64,000 bases of DNA from Actimicrobium sp. CCC2.4 (GCF_034347385.1 NZ_CP133777.1:1302001-1366000), one strand, 5' to 3'; shown: positions 1 through 8,420, numbered from the stretch's first letter. Translations and numbers: made by a program. The notes: generated from the letters alone by a model not told the origin.

Positions 1-1151
1 TCGGCAAACACTTCGGTCTTGTCGGCGGAACCGTCGGCTTTTAGCGAGGTAAACATGATGCGCGCGCCGATCGGCGTGGTCTTGTTCCATGAACCGTGCT
101 GCGCCGAGAAAATCCCGCCGCGGTACTTGTTCGGGAACACGTCGCCGGTATAGAAAGCCATGCCAAGATCGGCGGCATGGGCTTCCATGTAGACCTCGGG
201 ATTGGTCGTGTTGGCCGGTACCGGATCCTTGTCGTAGCCAAACTCGGTGATCCGGGTTTTGCCCTGGATGTATGGATAGCCGAAGAACTGACCTTTTTTG
301 GTAGCGCGGTTGATTTCACCGGCCGGGATATCGTCGCCCATGCCGTCGGTCTGGTTATCGGTGAACCACAGGTCGTTGTTCTTCGGATTGAAGTCCATGC
401 CGACCGAGTTGCGAATGCCGGTGGCATACACTTCGCGCTTGGCACCGGTGGCCGCATTCATGCGGATGATGCCGCCTATGCCCTGTTCGTTAAAGCTCTT
501 GAGTTTTTCACGCGGTGGCACATTGAACGGCTGGCCCAGTGCGACGTACAGCATGCCATCCTTGCCGACACGGCAGACGCGCGCGCCATGGTTGTAGCTC
601 TCGTCTTCGACCGTGATCAGCTTGCCTTGCGGGACCAGCTCAGAGACCGCGACATCGGCACCTTCATAGAAAAACTCGGCGGCCGGGAAGCTCAGGATGC
701 GGTTGTGTTCGGTGACGATCAGGAAGCCGTCTTTGGTCCAGCACACACCATTGGGCTGGGTGAATTTCAGTGAGGGTGCGAACTGCTTGACCTCGGTGGC
801 GGCATCGCCGCTGTTGCGGTTGGTAACGGCCCATACCGATGACTTGCGGGTACCGACGAAGAGCATGTTGGTCGACGGTGCGACCGCCATGTGGCGCGCA
901 TCCGGCACGATCGCATACAGGCTGATGGCAAAACCATCCGGCATCTTCACGCGTTTGAGGTTTTCTTTGATTGCATCGGCATTCTTGCCGGTCTGCGGGA
1001 TCAGCGGCAGGTTCGGATCGATGCCCGAGACGCGCATCGATTTGAGCTTCTCCATGGCTTGTTCTTGCGCGAACGCCGACGTCGTCAATCCCATCATCAG
1101 GCCAACGGCGACAGCGGCCGTGCCCAGTCCCGACCAACGATTGTTTTGCAT
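1..1151 (-). CDS. PQQ-dependent sugar dehydrogenase, sorbosone dehydrogenase type (3' part outside window)
   Basis: The visible N-terminal ~383 residues start with a signal peptide (MQNNRWSGLG, then a hydrophobic stretch ending TSAFAQ), so the protein is exported. The body has beta-propeller features of the glucose/sorbosone dehydrogenase family, such as FTQPNGVCW, NHGARVCRVGKDGMLYVALG, GIRNSVGMDFNP and WFTDNQTDGMGDD. Family members oxidise sugars or aldoses in the periplasm with PQQ. The ATG at 1151 follows a GGAGATCACAAC ribosome site. The gene is last in a minus-strand run with a GMC oxidoreductase and its small subunit, so the products probably act together in sugar or alcohol oxidation. 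The substrate cannot be read from the sequence. The left window edge removes the C-terminus. Confidence 0.85.
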   Translation of the reverse strand, partial: MQNNRWSGLGTAAVAVGLMMGLTTSAFAQEQAMEKLKSMRVSGIDPNLPLIPQTGKNADAIKENLKRVKMPDGFAISLYAIVPDARHMAVAPSTNMLFVGTRKSSVWAVTNRNSGDAATEVKQFAPSLKFTQPNGVCWTKDGFLIVTEHNRILSFPAAEFFYEGADVAVSELVPQGKLITVEDESYNHGARVCRVGKDGMLYVALGQPFNVPPREKLKSFNEQGIGGIIRMNAATGAKREVYATGIRNSVGMDFNPKNNDLWFTDNQTDGMGDDIPAGEINRATKKGQFFGYPYIQGKTRITEFGYDKDPVPANTTNPEVYMEAHAADLGMAFYTGDVFPNKYRGGIFSAQHGSWNKTTPIGARIMFTSLKADGSADKTEVFA

Positions 1152-1376
1152 GTTGTGATCTCCAGATTATTTTTGTGGGGGTGCTCTTGTCCCTGTCGAT
1201 AAATCGAACAGTCGTCTTATTATTCTCTGCGATGGGTACTCGCTGGTAGTAACTGAATACTACTTCCTGGTAAATTGTCGGACCGTTGGGCAGGCGTGTT
1301 CAATGGCGCTTGTTTCGGGGATGTGCGCCATCGTCGCAGCAGGCTGTGTTGGCGGGCGGGCGTGTGGCGGATTTCC

Positions 1377-1754
1377 TCAGCCTCCGGCAACCTGTCGCAA
1401 CACGGTGCCTGTGCGCACCTGTTTCGGCGGCTCGACCACGGTGGCCTTGCCGTCAGACTTTCCCTGCAGGATAGCTGCCTTCTCTTCCTGCCCCGCCACA
1501 TTCGACAGGTAGCGCATGCAGCTGACCCGCAGGAACGAACAAAAATTGCTGACCTTGCCTTGCTGGCGGATCACTTCATCGTAGAGCTGGCAGATCAGCT
1601 GATTGGTCGTCAGCCCGTCTTTCAGGGCGATTCTTGCCAGCACATCCCAGCTCATGTTTTCGAGCCGGATGCTGGTGACGACCCCGTGGATGCGGATCGA
1701 ACGGGTCCGCAATTCATAGTGGATCGGGTCGGCCTTGACGTAGATTTCACACAT
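1377..1754 (-). CDS. ribbon-helix-helix domain protein
   Basis: This 125-residue protein starts MCEIYVKADPIHYELRTRSI and continues with a helix pair (SWDVLARIALKDGLTTNQLICQLYDEV). That is the pattern of the RHH_4-type ribbon-helix-helix domain, a DNA-binding fold common in small proteobacterial proteins. The C-terminal 40 residues are Lys/Gly/Val-rich and probably flexible. The ATG follows AGGAGACAAGC. It lies 39 bases after the GMC oxidoreductase on the same strand and before the PQQ dehydrogenase, so it may regulate this operon. That role is inferred from position only. Confidence 0.7.
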   Translation of the reverse strand: MCEIYVKADPIHYELRTRSIRIHGVVTSIRLENMSWDVLARIALKDGLTTNQLICQLYDEVIRQQGKVSNFCSFLRVSCMRYLSNVAGQEEKAAILQGKSDGKATVVEPPKQVRTGTVLRQVAGG

Positions 1755-1793
1755 GCTTGTCTCCTGTTTTTTTATGGTGGTAGCGCGCCGAGC

Positions 1794-3362
1794 TTACAGC
1801 TCCTTGCGTCGCATCGCACCGGCAATAAAATCAGCCTGCCGGATCGCCAGCGCGACGATGGTCAGAGTCGGGTTTTCGCTGGCACCGCTGGTGAACTGGC
1901 TGCCATCGGAGACGAACAGGTTCTTGATGTCATGCGATTGTCCCCACTGGTTGACCACGCCATCCTGCGCGCGCGCGCTCATCCGGTTGGTGCCCATGTT
2001 GTGAGTCGATGGATAGGGCGGGGTGTAGATCACGCGTTTGGCACCGACCGATTGGTACAGCGCACTACCCTGGCCGAACGCATGCTTGCGCATCGCAATA
2101 TCGTTGGCATGGTCGCTGAACTGGACGTTCGGGATCGGCAGGCCGAACTGGTCTTTTTCGGTCGCATGCAAGGTCACGCCGTTCGATTCCTGCGCCATGT
2201 CTTCGCCGACCAGCCACATGCCGGCCATGTTGTCGTAGGCATCCATCGCCGATGAAAAATCCCGGCCCCAGCTGCCCGGATCCATGAAAGCAGCCATGAA
2301 GGGCACGCCCAGCGAGACGGTTTCCATTTCATAGCCGCCGACAAAGCCGCGCTTGGTGTCATGCCGCGCTTCATCACGCACGATCCCGGCCATCGTCGTG
2401 CCGCGGTACATGTGCACCGGTTGCTCGAAGGTGGCATAGACCGAACCGGTCATGTGGCGCATGTAATTCTTGCCGACCTGACCGGAGCTGTTGGCCAGTC
2501 CGTTCGGGAATTGGGCCGAGGCCGAATTGAGCAGCAGGCGCGGCGATTCGATCGAATTGCCGGCCACGCAGACCACCCGCGCTTTCTGAAAACTGCGGTT
2601 GCCCTTGGCATCGCTGTACAGCACGCCGGTGACCAGGCCGGCGGCGTTGTGTTCGATCTTCAGCACTTGCGCATCGGCGCGGATTTCGAGGTGGCCGGTC
2701 TGTTCGCCCTTGGGGATTTCGGTATAGAGGGTCGACCATTTCGCGCCGGATTTGCAGCCCTGGAAACAGAAACCGATCTGCTGGCAGGACCCGCGACCGT
2801 CACGCGGCTGCGAGTTGATGGCCATGTTGCCGCTGTGGTAGTCCTTGTAACCCATCTTTTTGGCACCGGCGGCCAGCACCTTGTAATTGTTGTTGCCGGG
2901 CAGGCGCGGAATGCCGTTGGTGCCGCCGACACCCATCTTGTCTTCGGCCTTGGCATAGTACGGTTCCAGTTCGGCCAGCGTGATCGGCCAGTCGAGCAGA
3001 TTGGCACCGGCCACGGCACCATAGTGGGTGCGCGTCTTGAACTCGTGTTCCTGAAAACGCAGCGAGGCACCGGCCCAGTGCACGGTCGATCCGCCGACCG
3101 CCTTGACGATCCAGGTCGGCAGGTTCGGGAAGTCTTTGGCGATACGCCAGGTGCCGGAGGTCGTGCGTTTGTCCAGCCACGAAATCTTGTCGAACATCGG
3201 CCATTCATCGTTTTCAAAGTCGTTGATTTCATGCCGCTTGCCAGCTTCGAGCACGACCACGTTGATACCTTTTTGTGCCAGTTCATTACCCAGCGTGCCG
3301 CCACCGGCACCTGATCCGACGATCACGACGACTTCTTCATTCAAAGCAAATTTTGCAGCCAC
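1794..3362 (-). CDS. GMC-family FAD oxidoreductase (gluconate/alcohol dehydrogenase large-subunit type)
   Basis: The 522-residue flavoprotein has an N-terminal Rossmann motif (VIVGSGAGGGTLGNELAQKG ending in an acidic VLEAG), the VGGSTVHWAGASLRF segment of GMC enzymes, and a C-terminal NMGTNRM...LFVSDGSQFTSGASENPTLT block typical of the family's C-terminal domain. It likely oxidises an alcohol or sugar acid and passes electrons to a partner. The start is GTG at 3362, supported by AAGGAGACAGAC just upstream; no ATG competes. It follows the subunit-3-like gene by 47 bases. Gluconate dehydrogenase-type complexes also use a cytochrome c subunit; none is visible here, so the adjacent PQQ protein or an unlinked cytochrome may take that place (inference). 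Confidence 0.9.
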   Translation of the reverse strand: MAAKFALNEEVVVIVGSGAGGGTLGNELAQKGINVVVLEAGKRHEINDFENDEWPMFDKISWLDKRTTSGTWRIAKDFPNLPTWIVKAVGGSTVHWAGASLRFQEHEFKTRTHYGAVAGANLLDWPITLAELEPYYAKAEDKMGVGGTNGIPRLPGNNNYKVLAAGAKKMGYKDYHSGNMAINSQPRDGRGSCQQIGFCFQGCKSGAKWSTLYTEIPKGEQTGHLEIRADAQVLKIEHNAAGLVTGVLYSDAKGNRSFQKARVVCVAGNSIESPRLLLNSASAQFPNGLANSSGQVGKNYMRHMTGSVYATFEQPVHMYRGTTMAGIVRDEARHDTKRGFVGGYEMETVSLGVPFMAAFMDPGSWGRDFSSAMDAYDNMAGMWLVGEDMAQESNGVTLHATEKDQFGLPIPNVQFSDHANDIAMRKHAFGQGSALYQSVGAKRVIYTPPYPSTHNMGTNRMSARAQDGVVNQWGQSHDIKNLFVSDGSQFTSGASENPTLTIVALAIRQADFIAGAMRRKEL

Positions 3363-3409
3363 GTCTGTCTCCTTGGTTTTTATAGGGGCCGTGCTGATGC
3401 CGTACTGCG

Positions 3410-3934
3410 TTACAAGTTCTCCATCCAGGTCTGGTCATTGAAGCCGCGCTTGATGTAGCCGCCCAGTTCGGCGGAGGGGCCCTGGTAACCAAGCTTGCCC
3501 CAGACCGCAGGCTGGTTGTACAGGCTGACCACCAGGTCGCCGCGCAATTTGAGGAAGAACGGCGTACCGGCCATCGTGGTCAGGATGGCCACGCGTGCGG
3601 ATTCGTCGGGGATGTCGAGGTACGGACGCGCACTGGCCTTGTTGGCCGCGGCGACGCCATCGACCAGTAGCGTGCGCAGCGCCGCATCGGTTTTGACCTG
3701 GTCGCCGTAGATCGCAACGGCCTTCGCATAGAGCGCGTCGTCAAAACGGTCATGCGGGAAAATATCGCGCGCCATCCTGGTCAGTGTCGCGAAGACATCG
3801 CGGCCCAGGGCGGCTTCGGCAGCGGCCTGGTTCGATACAAATAGTGCAGGGATGCCGGTGGCGACGCCGGCAACGGTGCCGGCCGAGGCAATGTGCAGGA
3901 AGCGGCGGCGCTTTGGTTGTTCTGGTAAAGCCAT
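3410..3934 (-). CDS. gluconate 2-dehydrogenase subunit 3 family protein, Tat-exported
   Basis: The 174-residue protein has a twin-arginine signal (KRRRFLHIASAGTVAGVATG) followed by a short mature domain with FATLTRMARDIFPHDRFDDALYAKAV, typical of the small (gamma) subunit of membrane gluconate/sorbitol dehydrogenases. In that family it helps export the cofactor-loaded flavoprotein through Tat. The ATG at 3934 is chosen because GGAGACAACC precedes it; a longer start at 3946 would overlap this ribosome site. The GMC flavoprotein is the next gene on the same strand. Confidence 0.87.
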   Translation of the reverse strand: MALPEQPKRRRFLHIASAGTVAGVATGIPALFVSNQAAAEAALGRDVFATLTRMARDIFPHDRFDDALYAKAVAIYGDQVKTDAALRTLLVDGVAAANKASARPYLDIPDESARVAILTTMAGTPFFLKLRGDLVVSLYNQPAVWGKLGYQGPSAELGGYIKRGFNDQTWMENL

Positions 3935-3988
3935 GGTTGTCTCCATTGATCGTTGTTATCCAGAAGGGCAGTGCGGGTAGTTTCCGTG

Positions 3989-4384
3989 TCAGCGGTAGTG
4001 ACCCCATTTCTCCAGCACTTCGATCTTGTAGCCATCCGGATCGAGCACAAAGAAAAAGCGCGCGAGCAGGGTCCCGTCCTGTTTGAATTCCTTGATCGCC
4101 GCCGGGGCGCAGCCCATTGCGGACAGCTTGTCGTGCATGGCCTGCAGGTCATCGGTGACGATGCCGATATGGCCGTAGCCGTCGCCGTGCGTGTAGGGTT
4201 CGGTGCGGTCGCGGTTGTGGGTCAGTTCGAGTTCGAATTCGCTTTCGGGATTGCGCAAATAGATCAGCGAAAAATCCGGATAGTCGAGCCGGTGCGAGAC
4301 GGCAAAATCGAAGCCTTCGCCATAGAACTGCAGCGAGCGATCCGGGTCAAGGACACGGATCATGGTGTGGATGATTTTTGGCAT
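3989..4384 (-). CDS. gloA: glyoxalase I-like VOC protein (lactoylglutathione lyase)
   Basis: This 131-residue single-domain VOC protein lines up with GloA: IIHTMIRVLDPDRSLQFY at the N-terminus, FELELTHN, GYGHIGI and DPDGYKIEVLEKWG. The usual metal ligands are all visible (His in IHTM, Glu in ELEL, His in YGHI, Glu in YKIEV). GloA isomerises the hemithioacetal of methylglyoxal and glutathione. ATG 4384 has a CAGGAAGCCGCC ribosome site; an in-frame extension to 4453 lacks one. It sits upstream of the sugar dehydrogenase genes on the same strand, so aldehyde detoxification is a plausible link. A VOC enzyme with another substrate cannot be excluded. Confidence 0.85.
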   Translation of the reverse strand: MPKIIHTMIRVLDPDRSLQFYGEGFDFAVSHRLDYPDFSLIYLRNPESEFELELTHNRDRTEPYTHGDGYGHIGIVTDDLQAMHDKLSAMGCAPAAIKEFKQDGTLLARFFFVLDPDGYKIEVLEKWGHYR

Positions 4385-4455
4385 GGCGGCTTCCTGTGTA
4401 AGACGGCGAAGGTCAGTATCGTCCTTCGCCAAGGAAGCGGGGTAGCAGTGCAATA

Positions 4456-5097
4456 CTACTTTTGAGAATTTTGTGCGGGCGCCAGTGGCAGCATCAATTC
4501 ATTGCGCCGCATGAACCAGGGTGTCCACGGCGGGTCATAGCGCGCCAGCGTTGCCGGGCCGGTTGCCGATAACTGACGACGCGCGACGAAGGCATCGAGG
4601 TCGGCAGTTTTCTGCACGATGCTGTCCTCGCCGGCCAGGCCGGAGAACAGTACGACGGCGACGCGCGAGGCCGGCAGCAGGCGCAAGCGGACCTGCGGAT
4701 TGTCCGGCACCGGCAAGCTCTCCAGCGTATAGGCTGCCGGCATCATGAAGCGGATGGTCCATTGATTTCCCTGCGCCGTCTGGGTCACGGGTGCCGTCAT
4801 CGGGATCGCGATGCCAGCACTGTTTTCCTGCAGGACCGGTGCGGTCATGGCGATGCGTTGCTGGCGTGTATTGCCGCCAAAAATATAGCCGGCCAGCAGC
4901 TTGAAGCCGCTACTGACGGCATCGCTACGGCTGCCGCTGACGGTCACTTCGGCGGCGATCAGTGCCGGATAATCGCGTACCTCGAATGATCCTTCCTTGA
5001 TCGACACGGTGTGTGCCGGTTCTTCGGTTGCCATGGCATTTCCTCCTGAAAAAAAGACGCCGAGCGCAAGTAGCAGGCGGGTAAGTAGCGGGGTCAT
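4456..5097 (-). CDS. SOUL-family heme-binding protein, exported
   Basis: The 213-residue protein begins with a signal peptide (MTPLLTRLLLALGVFFSGGNAMA) and carries the SOUL/HBP fold pattern: EGSFEVRDYPALIAAEV, GFKLLAGYIFGGN, IAMTAPVLQ and IPMTAPVTQ, then IRFMMPAAYTLESLPVP and a C-terminal RYDPPWTPWFMRRNE. SOUL proteins bind heme or porphyrins; their bacterial role is not settled. The ATG at 5097 is preferred over an upstream start at 5172 because GGAAG precedes it and it gives a clean signal peptide. It is the first gene of the minus-strand block. Confidence 0.88.
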   Translation of the reverse strand: MTPLLTRLLLALGVFFSGGNAMATEEPAHTVSIKEGSFEVRDYPALIAAEVTVSGSRSDAVSSGFKLLAGYIFGGNTRQQRIAMTAPVLQENSAGIAIPMTAPVTQTAQGNQWTIRFMMPAAYTLESLPVPDNPQVRLRLLPASRVAVVLFSGLAGEDSIVQKTADLDAFVARRQLSATGPATLARYDPPWTPWFMRRNELMLPLAPAQNSQK

Positions 5098-5295
5098 GGG
5101 TGTCGCTTCCGGTGTGGTGTGGGACAGAATGAGCAATGAGCATAGACGTATTCGCAACGGCCTGTCTTTCACGGGCGGGTCGGCCGGGAGGAGTCTCCGC
5201 CTTCACTGTAGGGTTTTTGATCTGCATCATTTTTTTTGCAGGGTGCCGAAACTACACTTGGGCCGGTCAAACAACCACCAGTGAAAGCAGCGACC

Positions 5296-5913
5296 ATGAA
5301 CACATCAGCAGCAGTTGTCCTCGCCGTCAGCGCCCTCGGACTTTTTTCGACCCAGGCGATGGCGCAGCAGCAAAGCCCGTGGCAAGTGCGCTCGCGCGTC
5401 ATCAACCTGGCGCCGGCTGACAATTCGGATCCTGTCGGCGGTGCCGGTGCATCCGATCGCTTGTCGGTCTCGAAAAAAACCATTCCCGAAGTCGATATCT
5501 CGTACTTCTTCACGCCGAATCTGGCCGCCGAACTGGTCCTGACCTATCCGCAAAAACACACGGTCTATCTCGATGGCAATAACGTCGGCACCTTCAAGCA
5601 CCTGCCACCGACCTTGCTGTTGCAGTACCACTTCATGCCGGACAGACAGTTCAGCCCGTACGTCGGTGCCGGCGTCAATTACACCCGCATCTCTAGCGTC
5701 AATTTGCTCGGTGGTGCCGGCAGCCTTGAAAACAGCAGCGTCGGTTTTGCGCTGCAAGCCGGCGTCGACTACAAGCTCGACAAGAACTGGTCGCTCAATC
5801 TCGACATCAAGAAAGTCCAGATCCGCAGCGATCTGATGATCAGTGGCGTCAAGGCCAGCGCCTTGCAGGTCGATCCGCTGATGGTCGGCGTCGGTCTCGG
5901 TTACCGCTTCTGA
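5296..5913 (+). CDS. ompW: OmpW-family outer-membrane protein
   Basis: The 205-residue protein has a signal peptide (MNTSAAVVLAVSALGLFSTQAMAQ), then the OmpW pattern: WQVRSRVINLAPADNS near the N-terminus, EVDISYFFTPNLAAELVLTYPQKH, LPPTLLLQYHF, FSPYVGAGVNYTRI, VGFALQAGVDYKL, LNLDIKKVQI, and a C-terminal VGVGLGYRF ending in Phe as outer-membrane barrels do. OmpW forms an 8-stranded barrel for small hydrophobic compounds. It is transcribed divergently from the SOUL gene and followed by a strong terminator, so it is probably monocistronic. Confidence 0.92.
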   Translation: MNTSAAVVLAVSALGLFSTQAMAQQQSPWQVRSRVINLAPADNSDPVGGAGASDRLSVSKKTIPEVDISYFFTPNLAAELVLTYPQKHTVYLDGNNVGTFKHLPPTLLLQYHFMPDRQFSPYVGAGVNYTRISSVNLLGGAGSLENSSVGFALQAGVDYKLDKNWSLNLDIKKVQIRSDLMISGVKASALQVDPLMVGVGLGYRF

Positions 5914-5933
5914 TTCTGTTGTCGTGCAATGCA

Positions 5934-5959
5934 AGCCGGCCGGTGTGGCCGGTTTTTTT
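5934..5959 (+). terminator. rho-independent terminator after ompW
   Basis: Stem CCGGCC (5936-5941), loop GGTGT, stem GGCCGG (5947-5952), then seven T (5953-5959). It ends ompW 20 bases after the stop codon. Confidence 0.9.
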
Positions 5960-5980
5960 ACGTCCGGAGAGGCACAAGGC

Positions 5981-6092
5981 AAGTCGGCAAAAAAGTCGGC
6001 AAATAAAACTGAATTTGTCTATAGAGACTAGATATATAATGATATTTATCAGTGATTTAGCGATTATTTAATTATCAATAAAAGTCGGCAAA
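5981..6092. promoter_or_regulatory. triplicated AAGTCGGCAAA motif in the fic promoter
   Basis: AAGTCGGCAAA occurs exactly at 5981-5991, 5993-6003 and 6082-6092. The first two are 12 bp apart; the third ends 2 bases before the fic ATG and occupies the expected ribosome-binding region. The DNA between is AT-rich (TAGATATATAATGATATTT), so a promoter lies between the copies. The spacing looks like repressor operators plus a site that could block translation. What binds is unknown; the Fic protein has a C-terminal winged-helix-like region and is the first candidate. Confidence 0.6.
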
Positions 6093-6094
6093 TT

Positions 6095-7273
6095 ATGTAT
6101 GATTCCCCGCATCAGTTCGAACCGTTGATTCCATCCGTGTTGCCGGCTGGCGTATCCGACAAGGCAAACCGGCTGGCGGTTTCTGCGAGCCGCCTGGCGG
6201 CGATGGCGCATCCGTCGGTACGCGCGGTCTTGCGTGAGCTGGTGCGCTCGATGTGTTCGTACTACAGCAATCGCATCGAGGGACAAGGTACGCATCCGCG
6301 TCATATCGAGCAAGCGTTGCGCAAGAATTTTTCCGGCCGGCCTGAAGTCGCCCGTTTGCAGCGGGTGGCGGTGGCGCATATCGATGCCGAGCGGGAGCTG
6401 GAAGCGCTGGTTGGCGCGGGCACGTCGCCGATGTCCAGCGCCTTGTTGATGGCGTCGCACCGTGCCTTGTACGCGCGTCTGGCAGACGAGGATCGCACCA
6501 CGCAGGATGGGCCCGTCATCGCACCCGGCGAGCTGCGTCCGGTCGATGTCGAAGTCGGCCATCATGTGCCGCCATCAGCTGCAGCGCTGCCGGCTTTCCT
6601 TTCACGCATGGATCAGGTCTACGACAAACCGATGACGCTGGAGACACGGCTGATCGCGATCGCGTGTCTGCATCACCGCGCCGCATGGGTGCATCCGTTC
6701 CGCGACGGCAATGGCCGGGCCGTCCGATTGCAAAGTCATTGCGCGTTGTGGTCACTGTCTGAAGGACTCTGGTCGCCCAGCAGGGGGCTGGCGCGATCGG
6801 TGCCCAGTTACTATGCGCGCCTGCACAATGCCGACCTGCCGCGTCGCGACGACCTGGACGGGCGCGGCAATCTGAGCACCGCCGGATTGCTGGAATGGGT
6901 CGACTTTTTTCTGGAGACCTGTCTGGATCAGGTCGATTTCATGCACCGGATGCTGGCGCTGGACAGCATGAAAATACGCATCGATGCGCTGGTTACTTTT
7001 CGCGCTGCGACGGACAAGGCGATGCGTGCCGAAGCCATCCTGCCGCTGCATCATGTCTTTTCCGCCGGGCCGGTATCGCGTCGGGAATTTAGCCAGCTGA
7101 CTGGCCTGGGTGAACGGACGGCACGCTCCCTCTTATCGCGCATGCTGGCCACCGGCTTGCTGGTCAGTGACACGCCGCTTGGTCCCGTGCGTTTTGGCTT
7201 GCCACTCGATGCGCTGCAGTTCCTGCTGCCGGAGCTATACCCGGAAGCGGCGACTAGCGTTGATCAGGACTAG
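6095..7273 (+). CDS. Fic-domain protein, class II (N-terminally self-inhibited) AMP-transferase
   Basis: The 392-residue protein contains the catalytic Fic motif HPFRDGNGRAVR starting at His200, with the flap VEVGHHVPPSAAAL before it. The inhibitory helix motif (S/T)xxxE(G/N) is present near the N-terminus as SNRIEG (Ser58-Glu62-Gly63), placing it in class II, where the same chain blocks ATP binding until relieved. The C-terminal ~90 residues (SRREFSQLTGLGERTARSLLSRM...GLLVSDTPLGPVRF) look like a winged helix-turn-helix. Most such proteins AMPylate a target protein; the target is not predictable. There is no separate antitoxin next to it. No clear Shine-Dalgarno exists before the ATG; an 11-bp repeat sits there instead. 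Confidence 0.9.
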   Translation: MYDSPHQFEPLIPSVLPAGVSDKANRLAVSASRLAAMAHPSVRAVLRELVRSMCSYYSNRIEGQGTHPRHIEQALRKNFSGRPEVARLQRVAVAHIDAERELEALVGAGTSPMSSALLMASHRALYARLADEDRTTQDGPVIAPGELRPVDVEVGHHVPPSAAALPAFLSRMDQVYDKPMTLETRLIAIACLHHRAAWVHPFRDGNGRAVRLQSHCALWSLSEGLWSPSRGLARSVPSYYARLHNADLPRRDDLDGRGNLSTAGLLEWVDFFLETCLDQVDFMHRMLALDSMKIRIDALVTFRAATDKAMRAEAILPLHHVFSAGPVSRREFSQLTGLGERTARSLLSRMLATGLLVSDTPLGPVRFGLPLDALQFLLPELYPEAATSVDQD

Positions 7274-7437
7274 GAGTCTGTCGGACTTAGGGAATCGAAG
7301 CGAAAAAATAGCTGGACGAGGACAGATTTTGCCGATTTCGCCGTGCCAATAGCGAGCTATTGGCCAAGAAAGCGGTGAAATATGGACCGTCCAGGTATTT
7401 TTGCAGCCGATTCTCCCTAAGTCCGACAGGCTCCTAG
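7270..7437. repeat. 168-bp palindromic element (MITE-like) over the fic stop codon
   Basis: The ends form 24-bp inverted repeats differing at one position (7270-7293 and 7414-7437). Pairing continues inward (about 7293-7316 with 7391-7413, imperfect) to a central CCAATAG/CTATTGG hairpin (7346-7352 and 7357-7363), so almost the whole element can fold into one long hairpin. It contains no gene. The left end starts inside the fic stop codon and CTAG is present at both ends. This is the form of a miniature inverted-repeat element mobilised in trans; no transposase for it is in the window. Confidence 0.8.
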
Positions 7438-7442
7438 CAGTC

Positions 7443-7781
7443 CTAGACTTTCTGCCCACCCGGCACCAGCTCATCGAGCCCGACAATCACCGCATCGACA
7501 CCCGCCGGATTATTCGCAATCAGCACCGTCCATTCGATCGCCTCATCGCGCCGCATGCGCGGAAAATAGCGCAGCAGGTAATCGCCATTGTCGACCGCGG
7601 GCAAGCCACGGCCGTCGTTGCGCTTGAGCTTGCGCACGTACCAGACCGCATAGCCGTTGACTTCTTCGCAGCAGTACACCTCGACCGAATGGGCTGCCGA
7701 GAGCGGATATTCGTCCGGGTCGGTGTGCCAGACCGTCTTGCGCCAGATATGATTTTTTTTCGATTCGGCGATGAAATCCAT
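7443..7781 (-). CDS. conserved hypothetical protein, 112 residues
   Basis: I do not recognise a family. The protein starts MDFIAESKKNHIWRKTVWHTDPDEYPLSAAHSVEVYCCEEVNGYAVWYVRKLKR and ends VIVGLDELVPGG. It has a paired Cys-Cys, no signal peptide and no membrane segment. AAGGAACGTT precedes the ATG at 7781. Codon use resembles its neighbours, which supports a real gene. It lies just downstream of the Lrp-type regulator on the same strand (22-base gap), so the two may be cotranscribed. Confidence 0.6.
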   Translation of the reverse strand: MDFIAESKKNHIWRKTVWHTDPDEYPLSAAHSVEVYCCEEVNGYAVWYVRKLKRNDGRGLPAVDNGDYLLRYFPRMRRDEAIEWTVLIANNPAGVDAVIVGLDELVPGGQKV

Positions 7782-7803
7782 AACGTTCCTTGTTGTTCCT
7801 TGC

Positions 7804-8280
7804 TTATTGCGGGTGGGGGAGGGCGGGATGGGCAGGCACCGGACTGCGGTCGATGCGGCGGGTCAGGATGATCGAGGTGGCGGTCTGGCGCACGCCATCG
7901 GCGGTGCCGATACGGTCGAGCAGCAGGTCGAGCTCGGCGGTCGAGCGGCAGCGCAGCGTCACCATGTAATCGATCGAGCCGCTGACCGCGCAGAGGGTTT
8001 CGACTTCCGGCATCGCCTGCAAGGTCTTGACAAAGCCGGCCGCGCTGCGCGGATCAAGCGAGATGCCGACATAAGCGCGCACGGCAGGCTGGAACACGGC
8101 CTGGTTCAGCCGCACGCCATAGCCGGCGATAACGCCGCGTTTTTCGAGGGCGCTGATGCGTGCAATGGCGGTGGTGCGGGCAATCGCGACGTGCCGGGCA
8201 ATGGTGGCCGTCGGCATGCGCGCGTCATCCATCAATAGCGCCAGGATCTTGCTGTCAATGTCGTCCAGGGTGGCGGTCAT
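7804..8280 (-). CDS. Lrp/AsnC-family transcriptional regulator
   Basis: The 158-residue protein has the family layout: an N-terminal helix-turn-helix (LDDIDSKILALLMDDARMPTATIARHVAIARTTAIARISALEKRGVIAGY) followed by a RAM-type ligand domain (VRAYVGISLDPRSAAGFVKTLQAMPEVETLCAVSGSIDYMVTLRC). Lrp/AsnC proteins usually bind an amino acid. It is divergent from the lysine dehydrogenase-like gene across a 140-base gap, so it most likely controls that operon and senses lysine or an intermediate (inference from position). Start ATG 8280 is chosen because it gives the standard N-terminus; an in-frame extension to 8403 is not conserved-looking. Confidence 0.9.
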   Translation of the reverse strand: MTATLDDIDSKILALLMDDARMPTATIARHVAIARTTAIARISALEKRGVIAGYGVRLNQAVFQPAVRAYVGISLDPRSAAGFVKTLQAMPEVETLCAVSGSIDYMVTLRCRSTAELDLLLDRIGTADGVRQTATSIILTRRIDRSPVPAHPALPHPQ

Positions 8281-8420
8281 ATGGTCAATCTGTCGGAGAG
8301 CGTCGTCGATCTGCAGGAGTTTAAACCACTGTGACGACAGGCTGGGCGCTATTTCCTGACAGCACTTGCTCCTACAATTTTGCCATCCGATCCACTTCGG
8401 CAATTCCCTGAAAGTTCATC

